Positions 17,738 to 27,943 of a stretch of 64,000 nt of DNA are shown here, piece by piece. The notes under the pieces were generated by a model. That model was given only the letters and a program-made list of their open reading frames with translations. It did not search any database and was not told the origin of the DNA. Each line of letters starts with the position of its first letter. The stretch's first letter is position 1. Source of the DNA: Alistipes sp. (GTDB lineage Bacteria; Bacteroidota; Bacteroidia; Bacteroidales; Rikenellaceae); contig JAGBVG010000023.1 in the NCBI GenBank assembly GCA_017630455.1, positions 1-64,000 on the forward strand. The letters are read 5' to 3'. The position numbers were made by a program, and so were the translations under genes.

Positions 17738-19018
17738 ATGTCTCAACAACCCTTGGCCGAGCGTCTGCGCCCGCAGAGTCTCGATGATTACATAGGACAG
17801 AAACACCTCGTAGGCGAGAATGGCGTATTTCGCAAGTTCATCGCCTCGGGTAGTGTGCCGTCGTTTATACTGTGGGGACCTCCGGGTGTGGGTAAGACCA
17901 CCCTCGCGAAGATTGTCGCCACGTCTCTAAATCGCCCCTTCTACACCTTGTCGGCTGTTACGTCGGGTGTCAAGGATGTTAGGGAAGTTATCGAGAAGGC
18001 TAAGAATCAGCACCTCTTCAGTGCGCGTTCGGCGTTTCTGTTTATCGATGAGATCCATCGCTTCAACAAGTCGCAGCAGGATTCGTTGCTCGGAGCTGTG
18101 GAGCAGGGTATTGTCACGCTTATAGGTGCTACGACGGAGAATCCCTCGTTCGAGGTTATCTCGCCACTACTCAGCCGCTGTCAGGTCTATGTGCTGAAGC
18201 CTATGGATGATAGTGAGCTGCAGTTGCTTCTCGACCGTGCGCTGCGAAGCGATGGCGAACTCGCAAAGCGAAATATCGACGTGAGGGAGACAGAGGCTCT
18301 GTTCCGCTTCTCGGGTGGCGATGCGCGTAAGTTGCTCAATATCTTGGATATCATCATCGGATCTTCGGATGGCGACATCGTGATTACGGATGAGCGTGTC
18401 ACGGAGTGTCTGCAGCAGAATATAGCGCTCTACGACAAGTCGGGCGAGCAGCACTACGATGTCATCTCGGCATTTATCAAGTCGGTGCGTGGCAGCGACC
18501 CTAATGCCGCTATCTACTACCTCGCGCGAATGTTGGCTGGTGGCGAGGAGCCCCGCTTCATTGCCCGCCGCCTTGTGATCCTCGCGTCGGAGGATATAGG
18601 TCTGGCAAATCCCAATGCCCTGCTTTTGGCCAATGCCTGCTTCGATACGGTACATAAGATAGGTATGCCCGAGGCGCGTATCACCCTCGCCGAGACTACC
18701 ATCTATCTCGCCACAAGTCCCAAGAGTAACTCGGCGTATGCAGCTATAAATAAGGCTCTTGCGATGGTTCAGCACGACACTACGAATCGTCCTGTGCCTC
18801 TGCATCTTCGCAATGCACCCACTAAGCTAATGGGAGATATGGGCTATGGTGCAGATTATCGCTATGCTCACGACTATGCGGGTAATTTTGTCGAGCAGGA
18901 GTTTCTGCCGGAGTCGCTTCGCGGCACACGCTTCTACGCTCCAAATACCACCAATGCCCACGAGGCGAAGATTGCCGAGCGCATCAAGGCTCTCTGGGGC
19001 GATAAGTATGACGGGTGA
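17738..19018 (+). CDS. rarA: Replication-associated recombination protein A (RarA/MgsA AAA+ ATPase)
   Basis: A 426-residue clamp-loader-like AAA+ ATPase that acts at stalled replication forks. The ATG at 17738 (MSQQPLAERLRPQSLDDYIGQ, written in two parts: MSQQPLAER, LRPQSLDDYIGQ) is preferred to an in-frame TTG two codons upstream. Visible motifs: Walker A GPPGVGKTT, Walker B LFIDEIHRFN, sensor 1 ATTENPSFE, arginine finger region SPLLSRCQV, and the RarA C-terminal tetramerisation region (GSDPNAAIYYLARML, GEEPRFIARRL, EDIGLANP). Length fits the family. A small stem that includes the stop codon (19012-19018 with 19034-19040) may partly terminate before groES. Confidence 0.96.
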   Translation: MSQQPLAERLRPQSLDDYIGQKHLVGENGVFRKFIASGSVPSFILWGPPGVGKTTLAKIVATSLNRPFYTLSAVTSGVKDVREVIEKAKNQHLFSARSAFLFIDEIHRFNKSQQDSLLGAVEQGIVTLIGATTENPSFEVISPLLSRCQVYVLKPMDDSELQLLLDRALRSDGELAKRNIDVRETEALFRFSGGDARKLLNILDIIIGSSDGDIVITDERVTECLQQNIALYDKSGEQHYDVISAFIKSVRGSDPNAAIYYLARMLAGGEEPRFIARRLVILASEDIGLANPNALLLANACFDTVHKIGMPEARITLAETTIYLATSPKSNSAYAAINKALAMVQHDTTNRPVPLHLRNAPTKLMGDMGYGADYRYAHDYAGNFVEQEFLPESLRGTRFYAPNTTNAHEAKIAERIKALWGDKYDG

Positions 19019-19043
19019 TGGGGGTGCGATTTGTCACCCGCTA

Positions 19044-19056
19044 TGACATTTTGTCA
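19044..19056 (+). promoter_or_regulatory. Inverted repeat TGACA-N3-TGTCA just before the groES -7 box (possible operator)
   Basis: The palindrome abuts TATATTTG by one base. TTTGTCAC also occurs twice, 20 bp apart (19030-19037 and 19050-19057). CIRCE is absent, so if this is an operator the regulator is unknown. Confidence 0.4.
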
Positions 19057-19057
19057 C

Positions 19058-19065
19058 TATATTTG
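19058..19065 (+). promoter_or_regulatory. -7 box of the groESL promoter
   Basis: TATATTTG. The closest TTTG upstream is 24 bp away, longer than the usual 19-21. Confidence 0.55.
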
Positions 19066-19077
19066 CATAAAAATGGC

Positions 19078-19116
19078 GCTATGGCGGCTTTGGCATAGTG
19101 ATTGCCGCGCCATAGC
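19078..19116 (+). promoter_or_regulatory. Stem-loop in the groESL leader
   Basis: GCTATGGCGGC (19078-19088) can pair with GCCGCGCCATAGC (19104-19116) with a small bulge. It lies between the -7 box and the groES ATG, where an RNA structure could affect translation or mRNA stability. Confidence 0.5.
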
Positions 19117-19159
19117 ATAAAACAGAAATATTTATAAAAACTTAAAACTAAATAGAATT

Positions 19160-19432
19160 ATGGCAGTAAGACCACTTTCAGACCGTGTATTGGTGAAGCC
19201 AAATCCGGCCGAGGAGAAGACCGCAGGAGGTCTCTTCATCCCTGATACAGCTAAGGAGAAACCGCTTATGGGTAAGGTTATCGCAGTAGGCCCTGGCACT
19301 GCAGAGGTGACAATGGAGGTTAAGGTTGGCGATACCGTAATGTATGGCAAGTATGCTGGCGCGGAGCTTAACTACGAGGGTGAGAACTACCTTGTGATGA
19401 AGCAGGCAGATATCATCGCAGTAATCGAGTAA
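19160..19432 (+). CDS. groES: Co-chaperonin GroES (Hsp10)
   Basis: A 90-residue protein, normal length, starting [20 protein letters not shown]. The mobile loop (about residues 17-34, [17 protein letters not shown] in part) that contacts GroEL, and the roof hairpin, are present. It forms a heptameric lid on GroEL. It is followed after 24 bp by groL, so the two are co-transcribed. A stem-loop and an operator-like palindrome lie upstream. Confidence 0.97.
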   Translation: MAVRPLSDRVLVKPNPAEEKTAGGLFIPDTAKEKPLMGKVIAVGPGTAEVTMEVKVGDTVMYGKYAGAELNYEGENYLVMKQADIIAVIE

Positions 19433-19435
19433 TAA

Positions 19436-21094
<1,659 letters not shown>

Positions 21095-21116
21095 TATCCT
21101 CTCTAAATCAATAATG

Positions 21117-21151
21117 GGGTTGCCTGGCTTCGGCGTCGGGCAGCCCTTTTT
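21117..21151 (+). terminator. Terminator of groESL
   Basis: GGGTTGCCTG (21117-21126) pairs with CGGGCAGCCC (21137-21146) with wobbles, followed by TTTTT. Confidence 0.82.
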
Positions 21152-21202
21152 CATTACCAGTGTTATACCCCTCCAAGCGTAGTACTCACTCCATAAAGTA
21201 AA

Positions 21203-21234
21203 AAACCTCGGATGAACTCATCCGAGGTTTTTTT
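21203..21234. terminator. Bidirectional terminator between groL and the glycogen enzyme gene
   Basis: CCTCGGATGA (21206-21215) / TCATCCGAGG (21218-21227), with A5 on the left and T7 on the right. It serves the convergent minus-strand gene and acts as a back-up for groL. Confidence 0.9.
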
Positions 21235-21251
21235 ACGCTGAGGCGTTATTG

Positions 21252-24200
21252 TTATGCCCACTTAACGAGAGCGAAGTCCATACGGTGCTCCAACTTGTCG
21301 TTAGAAGGGAATATACGCAACGCAACGTCGAACATACCTGTATGCTCAGGAGCGTAGTCCAAAGCGAGGGTTACGGTGTTCTCGTCCGATGCAACAACCT
21401 CCAAGCGGCGTGTCTCGATGACATTTGCTGCCTGGCCAGCCTCGATCTGAGTAGCCACAACAAGCTCAGCTCCGATATCCTCCTTGTTCAAACCTGCAAG
21501 GCTGAGGGTAAGCTCGAAGCGATACTTCTTACCTACATACATTGCCTCAGAGTCGATTTCGGCACGCTTAACATCGAGAATTGTGATGTTGTCCCACGCT
21601 GCAGAGACCTTACGCTTCCAAGCAGCGATCTCACGAGCCATAAGGTAGTTGTTCTCAACGATGAGACCCTTACGTGCTGCAAGCTTATTGTAGAAGCGCT
21701 CCTCGTAGTCGATAAGCTGACGGTTCATTGTGAAGTTAGAGGCGATGTCGGCAATACACTTCTTAACAGAGTTAACCCAGCGGTGTGGCACGCCATCCTC
21801 CGCGCGATCGTAGTAAAGTGGTACGATCTGCTCCTCGATAGTGTTGTAGATCATCTCGGCGTCGAGTTCATCCTGGAAACGCTGGTCGGCGTAGGTGCGC
21901 TCCATAGGCAACATCCAACCTGCGCCCTCCTTGTAGCCCTCAACCCACCATCCGTCGAGAACCGAGAACTGCATAACACCGTTCATAACACACTTCTCAC
22001 CTGAAGTACCCGAAGCCTCCAAAGGACGTGTAGGAGTGTTCAACCATACGTCAACACCCTGAACCATACGGCGTGCAAGCTCCATATCGTAGTTCTGCAA
22101 GAAGACGATCTTACCTACGAACTCTGGCATTGCCGAAACCTCCACGATACGCTTGATGAGGTCCTGACCTGGCTTATCATTTGGGTGAGCCTTACCTGCG
22201 AAGATGAACTGCACAGGACGCTCCTTGTTGTTTACAAGAGCCGACAAACGCTCGAGGTTGGTGAAGAGCAAGTAAGCACGCTTGTATGTCGCGAAACGAC
22301 GTGCGAAACCGATGGTAAGCACATCTGGCTTGATGCTATCAACCACCTGAACCATCTGGCGTGGTGACTGCAGACGCACCTGTGTAGGGTCGCTGTAGCG
22401 CTTGCGGATGGTCTTGATGAGACGCTCCTTGAGGAACATACGCTCCTGCCACAACTCTGCGTCGTCGATCTTGTGAACGTTCTGCCACTCAGGGATGTTA
22501 TAGGTATGACCTGAGAATGCGTCACCGAAATACTTAGCGTAGAGACGACGAAGGTTCGATGCGATCCACGTTGAGAAGTGAACACCATTTGTTACGTAGC
22601 CGATGTGCAACTCATTCTTGAAGTAGCCTGGCCACATATTACCGAGAATCTCCTTCGATACCTCACCGTGCAACCACGATACGCCGTTAACCTCCTGTGA
22701 GAGGTTGCAAGCGAGTACCGACATCGAGAACTTCTCGTTAGGGTCGTTTGGATTTGTCTTACCCAAGTTGATGAACTGATCCCAAGTGATGCCGAGTACA
22801 TCAGGGTAGTGTGACATATACTGACGAATCATATACTCTGGGAAGGCGTCGTGACCTGCTGGAACCGGAGTATGTGTCGTAAAGAGCGATGAAGAGCGTA
22901 CAACCTCCATAGCCTCAGAGAATGACAAGTGCTTCTTAGAGATGAGGTTACGGATGCGCTCGAGGCCGATGAACGCTGCGTGACCCTCATTGCAGTGGTA
23001 AACCTGCTGCTTGATACCCATCTTCACGAGGGCGCGGATACCACCGATGCCGAGCAACATCTCCTGCTTCAAGCGGTTCTCCCAGTCGCCACCATAGAGG
23101 TAGTATGTAATCTGACGATCCTCCTCGAGGTTAGCCTCGTAGTCAGCATCGAGCAAGTAGAGGTCTGTACGACCTACGGCGCACTTCCAAACACGAGCCG
23201 AGAGTGTACGGCCAGGGAGAGCTACCTGTGTAGTCACCCAGTTGCCGAACTCGTCGCGTACAGGCGAGATAGGGAGCTTAAAGAAGTTCTGAGCCTCGTA
23301 AGTAGCCTCCTGAGCACCCTGTGCCGAGAGACGCTGTGTGAAGTAACCGTAGCGGTACAACAAACCTACAGCAACCATACCTACGTTGCGGTCTGAAGCC
23401 TCCTTGAGGTAGTCACCAGCCAAGATACCGAGACCACCAGAGTAGATCTTAAGTGTAGAGTGCAAACCATACTCCATTGAGAAGTAAGCTACCTTAGCGT
23501 GCTCCGCAGCTGGCTTCTCGTTCATATATGCTGTGAACTCTGCATATACAGCATCCATACGCTTCAAGAAGTCGGCGTCGGCGCACAACTCCTCGCAACG
23601 TGTTGATGAAAGCTTGTCGAGAAGCACGATAGGGTTACGATCTACCTTTACCCAAAGCTCAGCGTCTACAGACTCGAACAAGTCGCGAGCAGCAACGGTC
23701 CAGCACCACCACAAGTTACGTGAAAGCTCCTCGAGTGGCTTAAGACGTGCAGGGATGCTCTTCTCAACCATAAGGCGGTGCCAAGAAGGGCGGTTAGAGG
23801 TGAGCTGCTGACGCACGAAGTTGATCTGCTCGCCACGGCTACCACCGTCGAAGAGTACGCGGTTTGTGCGTGATACAGAGTTGTCCATAGCCTCCTCGTA
23901 TGCCTTCTTATACTCATTAAAGAGCTTCTTCCAGAGGGCTGTCTCCGAGATCTCCATTGCGCTCTTGCGTGTCTCAGCCATAGTAGCCTCGTCCATAGCC
24001 ATATAGCGCTTGATAACCTCTGTGATCTGGAATACCACCTCACGCTCGTTGTAGTCGTCGCGGCGTACAATATCCACACCGTCGTGGTTAGACTGCTTAG
24101 ATACCCACATACCGAAGCCTGCCAATGTTGTGGTAACGGTAGGAACGCCGTATGCTACTGACTCGAGTGGAGTGTAACCCCAAGGCTCGTAGTATGAAGC

Positions 24201-25496
24201 GAATACTGTGAGGTCTACACCTGCCAACAACTCATAATATGGTATGTTGAAGATGCCGTCGTTGCCGTTGAGGTATGTAGGAACGAAGAGAACCTTCACG
24301 CGTGATGCGTTGGTAGAGAGGATGCTACCCTCGATGCTCTGTGATACCTGATCCCACGCCTCTGCCTCGAGGTAGTGTGAGAGGTAACGCTTCTGTGCTG
24401 GGTCGATGGCATTCTCCTTATTCTCAAGGTGCTGCGCGAGGTCGTGGCGTGCGCCAGCGTTGGCAGCAGGAACTGTGATAATAGCCAATACATCGCGGTC
24501 GATGTTCGATGCTGCGAGCTGCTTCAACGACTCGAGGAATACGTCGAGACCCTTGTTGCGGAACTCATAGCGGCCGCTTGTACCCACGATGAGGGTGTTG
24601 TCGCCGAAGTTGTAGTCCCAGGTTGCCGAAGCCACCTCCAACATCTTCTGGCGTGCTACCTTGCGCTGCTCGTCGAGCATCTTGCCCTGTGGCACAAAGC
24701 CATTCTCGAAGCCGTTAGGTGTGATACGTGTTACCTCGCGACCAAGCAAGTACTTACACTCGTTAGCTGTGATGTCGCTAACGGTGAGGAATGCGTCGGC
24801 GTATGTAGCAGCCGACTTCTCCAACGAGTGCTTTGCCATAACGTTGAACTGACGAGCGAGCTCATCGGCGTTGAACTTATGAAGGTCGTTGTACAAAGGA
24901 AGACGGTTGCCGGCGATGCAGCGGCCCATAACTGTAGCGTGGGTAGAGAATACTGTTGCTACGTAAGGAACGTTGTCGCGCAAGTAGAGCGAACCTGCTG
25001 CAGCCATCCACTCGTGGAAGTGAGCCACAACCTTGTTGGTTGACGATGCAAACTCCTCGACAAACGATGCGATAACCACACCTGCAGCGTGGCCGAACAA
25101 AACTGGCTCGATGTAATCCCACTGACCTGAGAGTGAGTCTACGTTGTAAGACTCCCAAAGGTTCTTGAGGATGCTATCCTTCTCGCGGATGAACGACTTG
25201 AAGTCGATAAGGATTGCGATAGGCTCTCCCTCGATAGCCCAACGGCCAATACGAACACGAACACCCTTGTTGTAGAGTGTCTCACGCCAAGCGGCGAGGA
25301 GGGTGTTATCCTCCTTAAACTCAGGACTTACGGCATCGAATGAAAAGTCTGGGCCGATAGTGATGTACTTATCGCCGAGCATTCGCTTAACCGTAGGTGC
25401 CTTTGATGCGATGACAGTATGTATGCCACCCACTTTGTTGCACACCTCCCAACTTACCTCAAATAGGTAGTCAGGGGTTAAATTAACGTTACTCAT
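21252..25496 (-). CDS. Glycogen synthase (GT3-type) fused to alpha-glucan phosphorylase (GT35)
   Basis: A 1414-residue cytoplasmic protein with two complete enzyme modules. Residues 1 to about 550 form a GT-B glycosyltransferase of the GT3 (eukaryote-like glycogen synthase) type: KVGGIHTV near residue 21, HFHEW, and the E-x7-E motif in YYEPWGYTPLES. Residues about 560-1414 are an alpha-glucan phosphorylase with the N-terminal DUF3417 region (LEELSRNLWWCW), PLP-site motif EASGTSGEK with the cofactor lysine at residue 1168, and a C-terminal beta domain. The first half would extend glycogen from a nucleotide sugar, the second would release glucose-1-phosphate, so one polypeptide carries opposing activities. 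It is monocistronic, with a -7 box TACCTTTG about 95 bp upstream. No other glycogen gene is in the window. Confidence 0.93.
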   Translation of the reverse strand: MSNVNLTPDYLFEVSWEVCNKVGGIHTVIASKAPTVKRMLGDKYITIGPDFSFDAVSPEFKEDNTLLAAWRETLYNKGVRVRIGRWAIEGEPIAILIDFKSFIREKDSILKNLWESYNVDSLSGQWDYIEPVLFGHAAGVVIASFVEEFASSTNKVVAHFHEWMAAAGSLYLRDNVPYVATVFSTHATVMGRCIAGNRLPLYNDLHKFNADELARQFNVMAKHSLEKSAATYADAFLTVSDITANECKYLLGREVTRITPNGFENGFVPQGKMLDEQRKVARQKMLEVASATWDYNFGDNTLIVGTSGRYEFRNKGLDVFLESLKQLAASNIDRDVLAIITVPAANAGARHDLAQHLENKENAIDPAQKRYLSHYLEAEAWDQVSQSIEGSILSTNASRVKVLFVPTYLNGNDGIFNIPYYELLAGVDLTVFASYYEPWGYTPLESVAYGVPTVTTTLAGFGMWVSKQSNHDGVDIVRRDDYNEREVVFQITEVIKRYMAMDEATMAETRKSAMEISETALWKKLFNEYKKAYEEAMDNSVSRTNRVLFDGGSRGEQINFVRQQLTSNRPSWHRLMVEKSIPARLKPLEELSRNLWWCWTVAARDLFESVDAELWVKVDRNPIVLLDKLSSTRCEELCADADFLKRMDAVYAEFTAYMNEKPAAEHAKVAYFSMEYGLHSTLKIYSGGLGILAGDYLKEASDRNVGMVAVGLLYRYGYFTQRLSAQGAQEATYEAQNFFKLPISPVRDEFGNWVTTQVALPGRTLSARVWKCAVGRTDLYLLDADYEANLEEDRQITYYLYGGDWENRLKQEMLLGIGGIRALVKMGIKQQVYHCNEGHAAFIGLERIRNLISKKHLSFSEAMEVVRSSSLFTTHTPVPAGHDAFPEYMIRQYMSHYPDVLGITWDQFINLGKTNPNDPNEKFSMSVLACNLSQEVNGVSWLHGEVSKEILGNMWPGYFKNELHIGYVTNGVHFSTWIASNLRRLYAKYFGDAFSGHTYNIPEWQNVHKIDDAELWQERMFLKERLIKTIRKRYSDPTQVRLQSPRQMVQVVDSIKPDVLTIGFARRFATYKRAYLLFTNLERLSALVNNKERPVQFIFAGKAHPNDKPGQDLIKRIVEVSAMPEFVGKIVFLQNYDMELARRMVQGVDVWLNTPTRPLEASGTSGEKCVMNGVMQFSVLDGWWVEGYKEGAGWMLPMERTYADQRFQDELDAEMIYNTIEEQIVPLYYDRAEDGVPHRWVNSVKKCIADIASNFTMNRQLIDYEERFYNKLAARKGLIVENNYLMAREIAAWKRKVSAAWDNITILDVKRAEIDSEAMYVGKKYRFELTLSLAGLNKEDIGAELVVATQIEAGQAANVIETRRLEVVASDENTVTLALDYAPEHTGMFDVALRIFPSNDKLEHRMDFALVKWA

Positions 25497-25590
25497 ATCT
25501 GTTTCTGAATTTTAGATTATTCATCTAATTGTATAATAATATATCCTTTTTGAGTGAATATTTCTCAAAAGGGAATAACATATCACGATG

Positions 25591-25598
25591 CAAAGGTA
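25591..25598 (-). promoter_or_regulatory. -7 box of the glycogen synthase-phosphorylase gene
   Basis: TACCTTTG on the minus strand. No TTG is found 19-21 bp upstream. Confidence 0.5.
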
Positions 25599-25659
25599 AT
25601 ATAATTATTCGATTAAGGATAATTATTTTAAATTATTTTAAAAAATCGGGTAATAATAT

Positions 25660-25693
25660 TGCCGAATGGTAGGTTTTTTATGCCGAATGGTAG
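25660..25693. repeat. Two direct copies of TGCCGAATGGTAG, 21 bp apart
   Basis: Exact 13-bp copies at 25660-25672 and 25681-25693 are spaced by two helical turns. They lie upstream of the glycogen gene promoter and could be an activator site. The rest of the 25497-25795 gap is AT-rich without an ORF. Confidence 0.55.
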
Positions 25694-25711
25694 ATAATAG
25701 CCACAATTCTC

Positions 25712-25751
25712 AAGGCGTATATCTCTTGATAGATAGACATATATACGCCTT
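25712..25751. repeat. Inverted repeat AAGGCGTATAT / ATATACGCCTT
   Basis: An 11-pair perfect stem with an 18-nt loop, about 45 bp past the rnhB stop. There is no T run on either strand, so it is a poor intrinsic terminator; it may stabilise the mRNA end. Confidence 0.6.
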
Positions 25752-25795
25752 AAGTTGAAAATTATATTCTTTATGGTCTGTTTGCTGTGCGCCAG

Positions 25796-26392
25796 TTAGA
25801 ATAGCTCCAATTGCTCGGGCGAAGTGTTGAATGTCAGGCGGTGGTAGGGCGAGAGTCCGTGTTCGCGTATTGCAAGGCGATGCTCGCGCGTAGGGTATCC
25901 CTTGTTCTTCGCCCAGCCATACATCGGATACTCCTCCGCAAGACGCATCATATACTCGTCGCGGTGGGTCTTCGCAAGCACCGATGCCGCGGCAATGTTG
26001 GCATATTTGCCATCGCCTTTGACTATTGTTCGCCAGAGAATTGTGAGATCGGTGTGGAAACGATTGCCATCTATTATTGCATACTCCGCGGGGGTGGTGA
26101 GGTTGCGAAGTGCGACGTTCATACCCTCTATCGAGGCGTTTAGGATGTTTATCTGGTCGATGCGCTCGGGGCTTATCTCCGCCACATACCACGCCACAGC
26201 CTCACGCTCTATCACGGTGCGCAGCTGCTCGCGACGACGCTCGGTCATCTGCTTCGAGTCGTTGAGATAGGGGTGGTGGAAATCTGGGGGGAGGATCACC
26301 GCAGCGGCAAAAACAGATCCTGCGAGACATCCGCGTCCCGCCTCGTCGCAGCCCGCCTCTATGAGTTGTGTCTGATAGGAGAGTTCAAGCAT
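25796..26392 (-). CDS. rnhB: Ribonuclease HII
   Basis: A 198-residue enzyme that cuts RNA in RNA-DNA hybrids and at single ribonucleotides in DNA. The N-terminal signature CDEAGRGCLAG gives the first catalytic Asp-Glu, and later acidic residues of the DEDD set lie in the AIIDGN and AASVLAKTHRDEYM regions. Start MLELSYQTQLIEAG fits the family. The gene begins 11 bp after the stop of the upstream nucleotidase gene, so both are probably on one transcript. Confidence 0.96.
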   Translation of the reverse strand: MLELSYQTQLIEAGCDEAGRGCLAGSVFAAAVILPPDFHHPYLNDSKQMTERRREQLRTVIEREAVAWYVAEISPERIDQINILNASIEGMNVALRNLTTPAEYAIIDGNRFHTDLTILWRTIVKGDGKYANIAAASVLAKTHRDEYMMRLAEEYPMYGWAKNKGYPTREHRLAIREHGLSPYHRLTFNTSPEQLELF

Positions 26393-26403
26393 AGTGGTGT
26401 CGG

Positions 26404-27867
26404 TTATTTACGTATCTCACGTTGGTGGCACTCGTTGTCGGGCGTGAATCCCTCGGGTGCGTAGGAGCGTATATGGCGGAACATCGCCTCGCGGACGGTT
26501 ATGCCCGTTGGGCGCAGCTGACGTGCCACGATTGCGCTGTCTATATAGTTCTCGGCTATGTAGTTACACATCGCCACGCGATACTCGCCTTCTCTCAAAT
26601 CAAACTCTATGGCTGTGGCATCGGGGTTGTCTGCTGGCTCATTGCTAAGGATTATACGGTACGTCGCGTCGCTGCGGAAGTAGGGGTAGTGTGACTCCTT
26701 GTCGGGATGCTCGGTACTGCCGCTGTTGTACTTCTTGAGTATGAAGTCGCGCATCTGCTCGGTGGTCAGCGTGCCGATGTATATGGTCGAATGGAAAGGG
26801 TCGTTGTTGAGGATCTCCACACGCTTTATCTCCTCCTCGAAGCCCTCTATGCGTATGCCGCCATAGTGGTAGAAGGTGACCTCTGGCACAAAACCACCAT
26901 CGTAGGGGTAGCTTGCCAGAGATGATATGGTGAAGTTCGCAACGCCATCTTTTGTAGCGGGGAATGTAGCTCGGCCTTCAATGCTATTCAATGCGGGGTC
27001 GCTCGCCTTGAGTCTCTCCACACGCTCAGCCAATACGGCATCAGACTCTCTGTCGCCCATATCCACGAGTGAGTACTCGACGCCCAAAATCGCGCCCTCG
27101 CAAACCGTGATATCGGCAATCGCCACGGAGCGTATATTTTTGCCACCCTGCGTGATACGTATGCCACACACCTCTCTATTAGCCTTGTCGTGGCTGTGCC
27201 CTCCAGCTATCCAGTCGCACTTAGCCTTACGCTCGGCAAGGAGCATATCGCCCTCGAGTCCTATATGCGAGAGAAGCACCATAAAGTCGCACTTCTCGGC
27301 TACGGCATCACAGATGTCGTATGCCGTGGCTATATCCTCCGTGAAGTCGAAATTCTCGTATGCACTCTTGCTTCCGAGGGGATGGCCACCATTGGAGGTC
27401 TCCACTATACCCGCGAAGCCAATCTCTATGCCCGTGGTCTCGATTATCGTATAGGGTTGTGATTGTGGCGCACCATTCTTGGCCGTTACATTTGCGCATA
27501 CCACCTCAAAATCAGCCACCTCGATCATCCTACGTAGCACCCCTGGGCCTCTGTCAAACTCGTGGTTGCCGAGTGTAACGACGTCGTAGCCTATCTCGTT
27601 CATCAGCTCTATCATTGGTACTCCCGGTTCTGTGGCATCATCCACATAGGCATTTCCCGAGACCCTGTCTCCCGAGTCGACGATGATCACCTCGCCGCGC
27701 TGTTCATACTCCGCCGCGAGATTGGCAAGTGCGGGTATGGCATCGATAGTTGCGTGGGTGTCGTTGGTCGCAATGATGTAGATGTGGCTTATGTTGCCGC
27801 TCTTAGGTTGGCAACCGAGGAGCGTGCAGAGAAGCAGTAATGATGGAAAAAATATATATTTTCGCAT
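26404..27867 (-). CDS. 5'-nucleotidase / UshA-family metallophosphatase lipoprotein
   Basis: A 487-residue lipoprotein (MRKYIFFPSLLLLCTLLGC, lipid on Cys19). The N-terminal domain has the dimetal phosphoesterase motifs in order: NDTHATID, DSGDRVSGN, GNHEFDRG, LSHIGLEGD and GGHSHDK. The C-terminal half (about residues 320-487) is the 5'-nucleotidase substrate domain. It would dephosphorylate extracytoplasmic nucleotides, releasing nucleosides for uptake by a NupG-type permease. It is slightly short for UshA (about 550) but matches two-domain Bacteroidota members. It is co-oriented with rnhB and divergent from the nucleoside kinase gene. The exact substrate (5'-nucleotide, UDP-sugar or 2',3'-cyclic nucleotide) cannot be fixed. 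Confidence 0.9.
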   Translation of the reverse strand: MRKYIFFPSLLLLCTLLGCQPKSGNISHIYIIATNDTHATIDAIPALANLAAEYEQRGEVIIVDSGDRVSGNAYVDDATEPGVPMIELMNEIGYDVVTLGNHEFDRGPGVLRRMIEVADFEVVCANVTAKNGAPQSQPYTIIETTGIEIGFAGIVETSNGGHPLGSKSAYENFDFTEDIATAYDICDAVAEKCDFMVLLSHIGLEGDMLLAERKAKCDWIAGGHSHDKANREVCGIRITQGGKNIRSVAIADITVCEGAILGVEYSLVDMGDRESDAVLAERVERLKASDPALNSIEGRATFPATKDGVANFTISSLASYPYDGGFVPEVTFYHYGGIRIEGFEEEIKRVEILNNDPFHSTIYIGTLTTEQMRDFILKKYNSGSTEHPDKESHYPYFRSDATYRIILSNEPADNPDATAIEFDLREGEYRVAMCNYIAENYIDSAIVARQLRPTGITVREAMFRHIRSYAPEGFTPDNECHQREIRK

Positions 27868-27888
27868 AAGTTGTTATGTTTTTCGTTA

Positions 27889-27915
27889 CAAATTTACAAA
27901 AAATTACTATCTTTA
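27889..27915. promoter_or_regulatory. Divergent -7 boxes between nucleotidase and nucleoside kinase
   Basis: Minus strand: TAAATTTG (27896-27889). Plus strand: TATCTTTA (27908-27915), one mismatch to consensus. The whole divergent gap is 76 bp. Confidence 0.45.
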
Positions 27916-27943
27916 CACACCATTAATTAAAAAGTTTGTAGAT

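Noticed and set aside
17721..17738. TTAATCTTTG as a promoter for rarA
   Set aside because: The -7 match is imperfect and it ends 3 bases before the ATG, leaving no room for a start site upstream of the codon.
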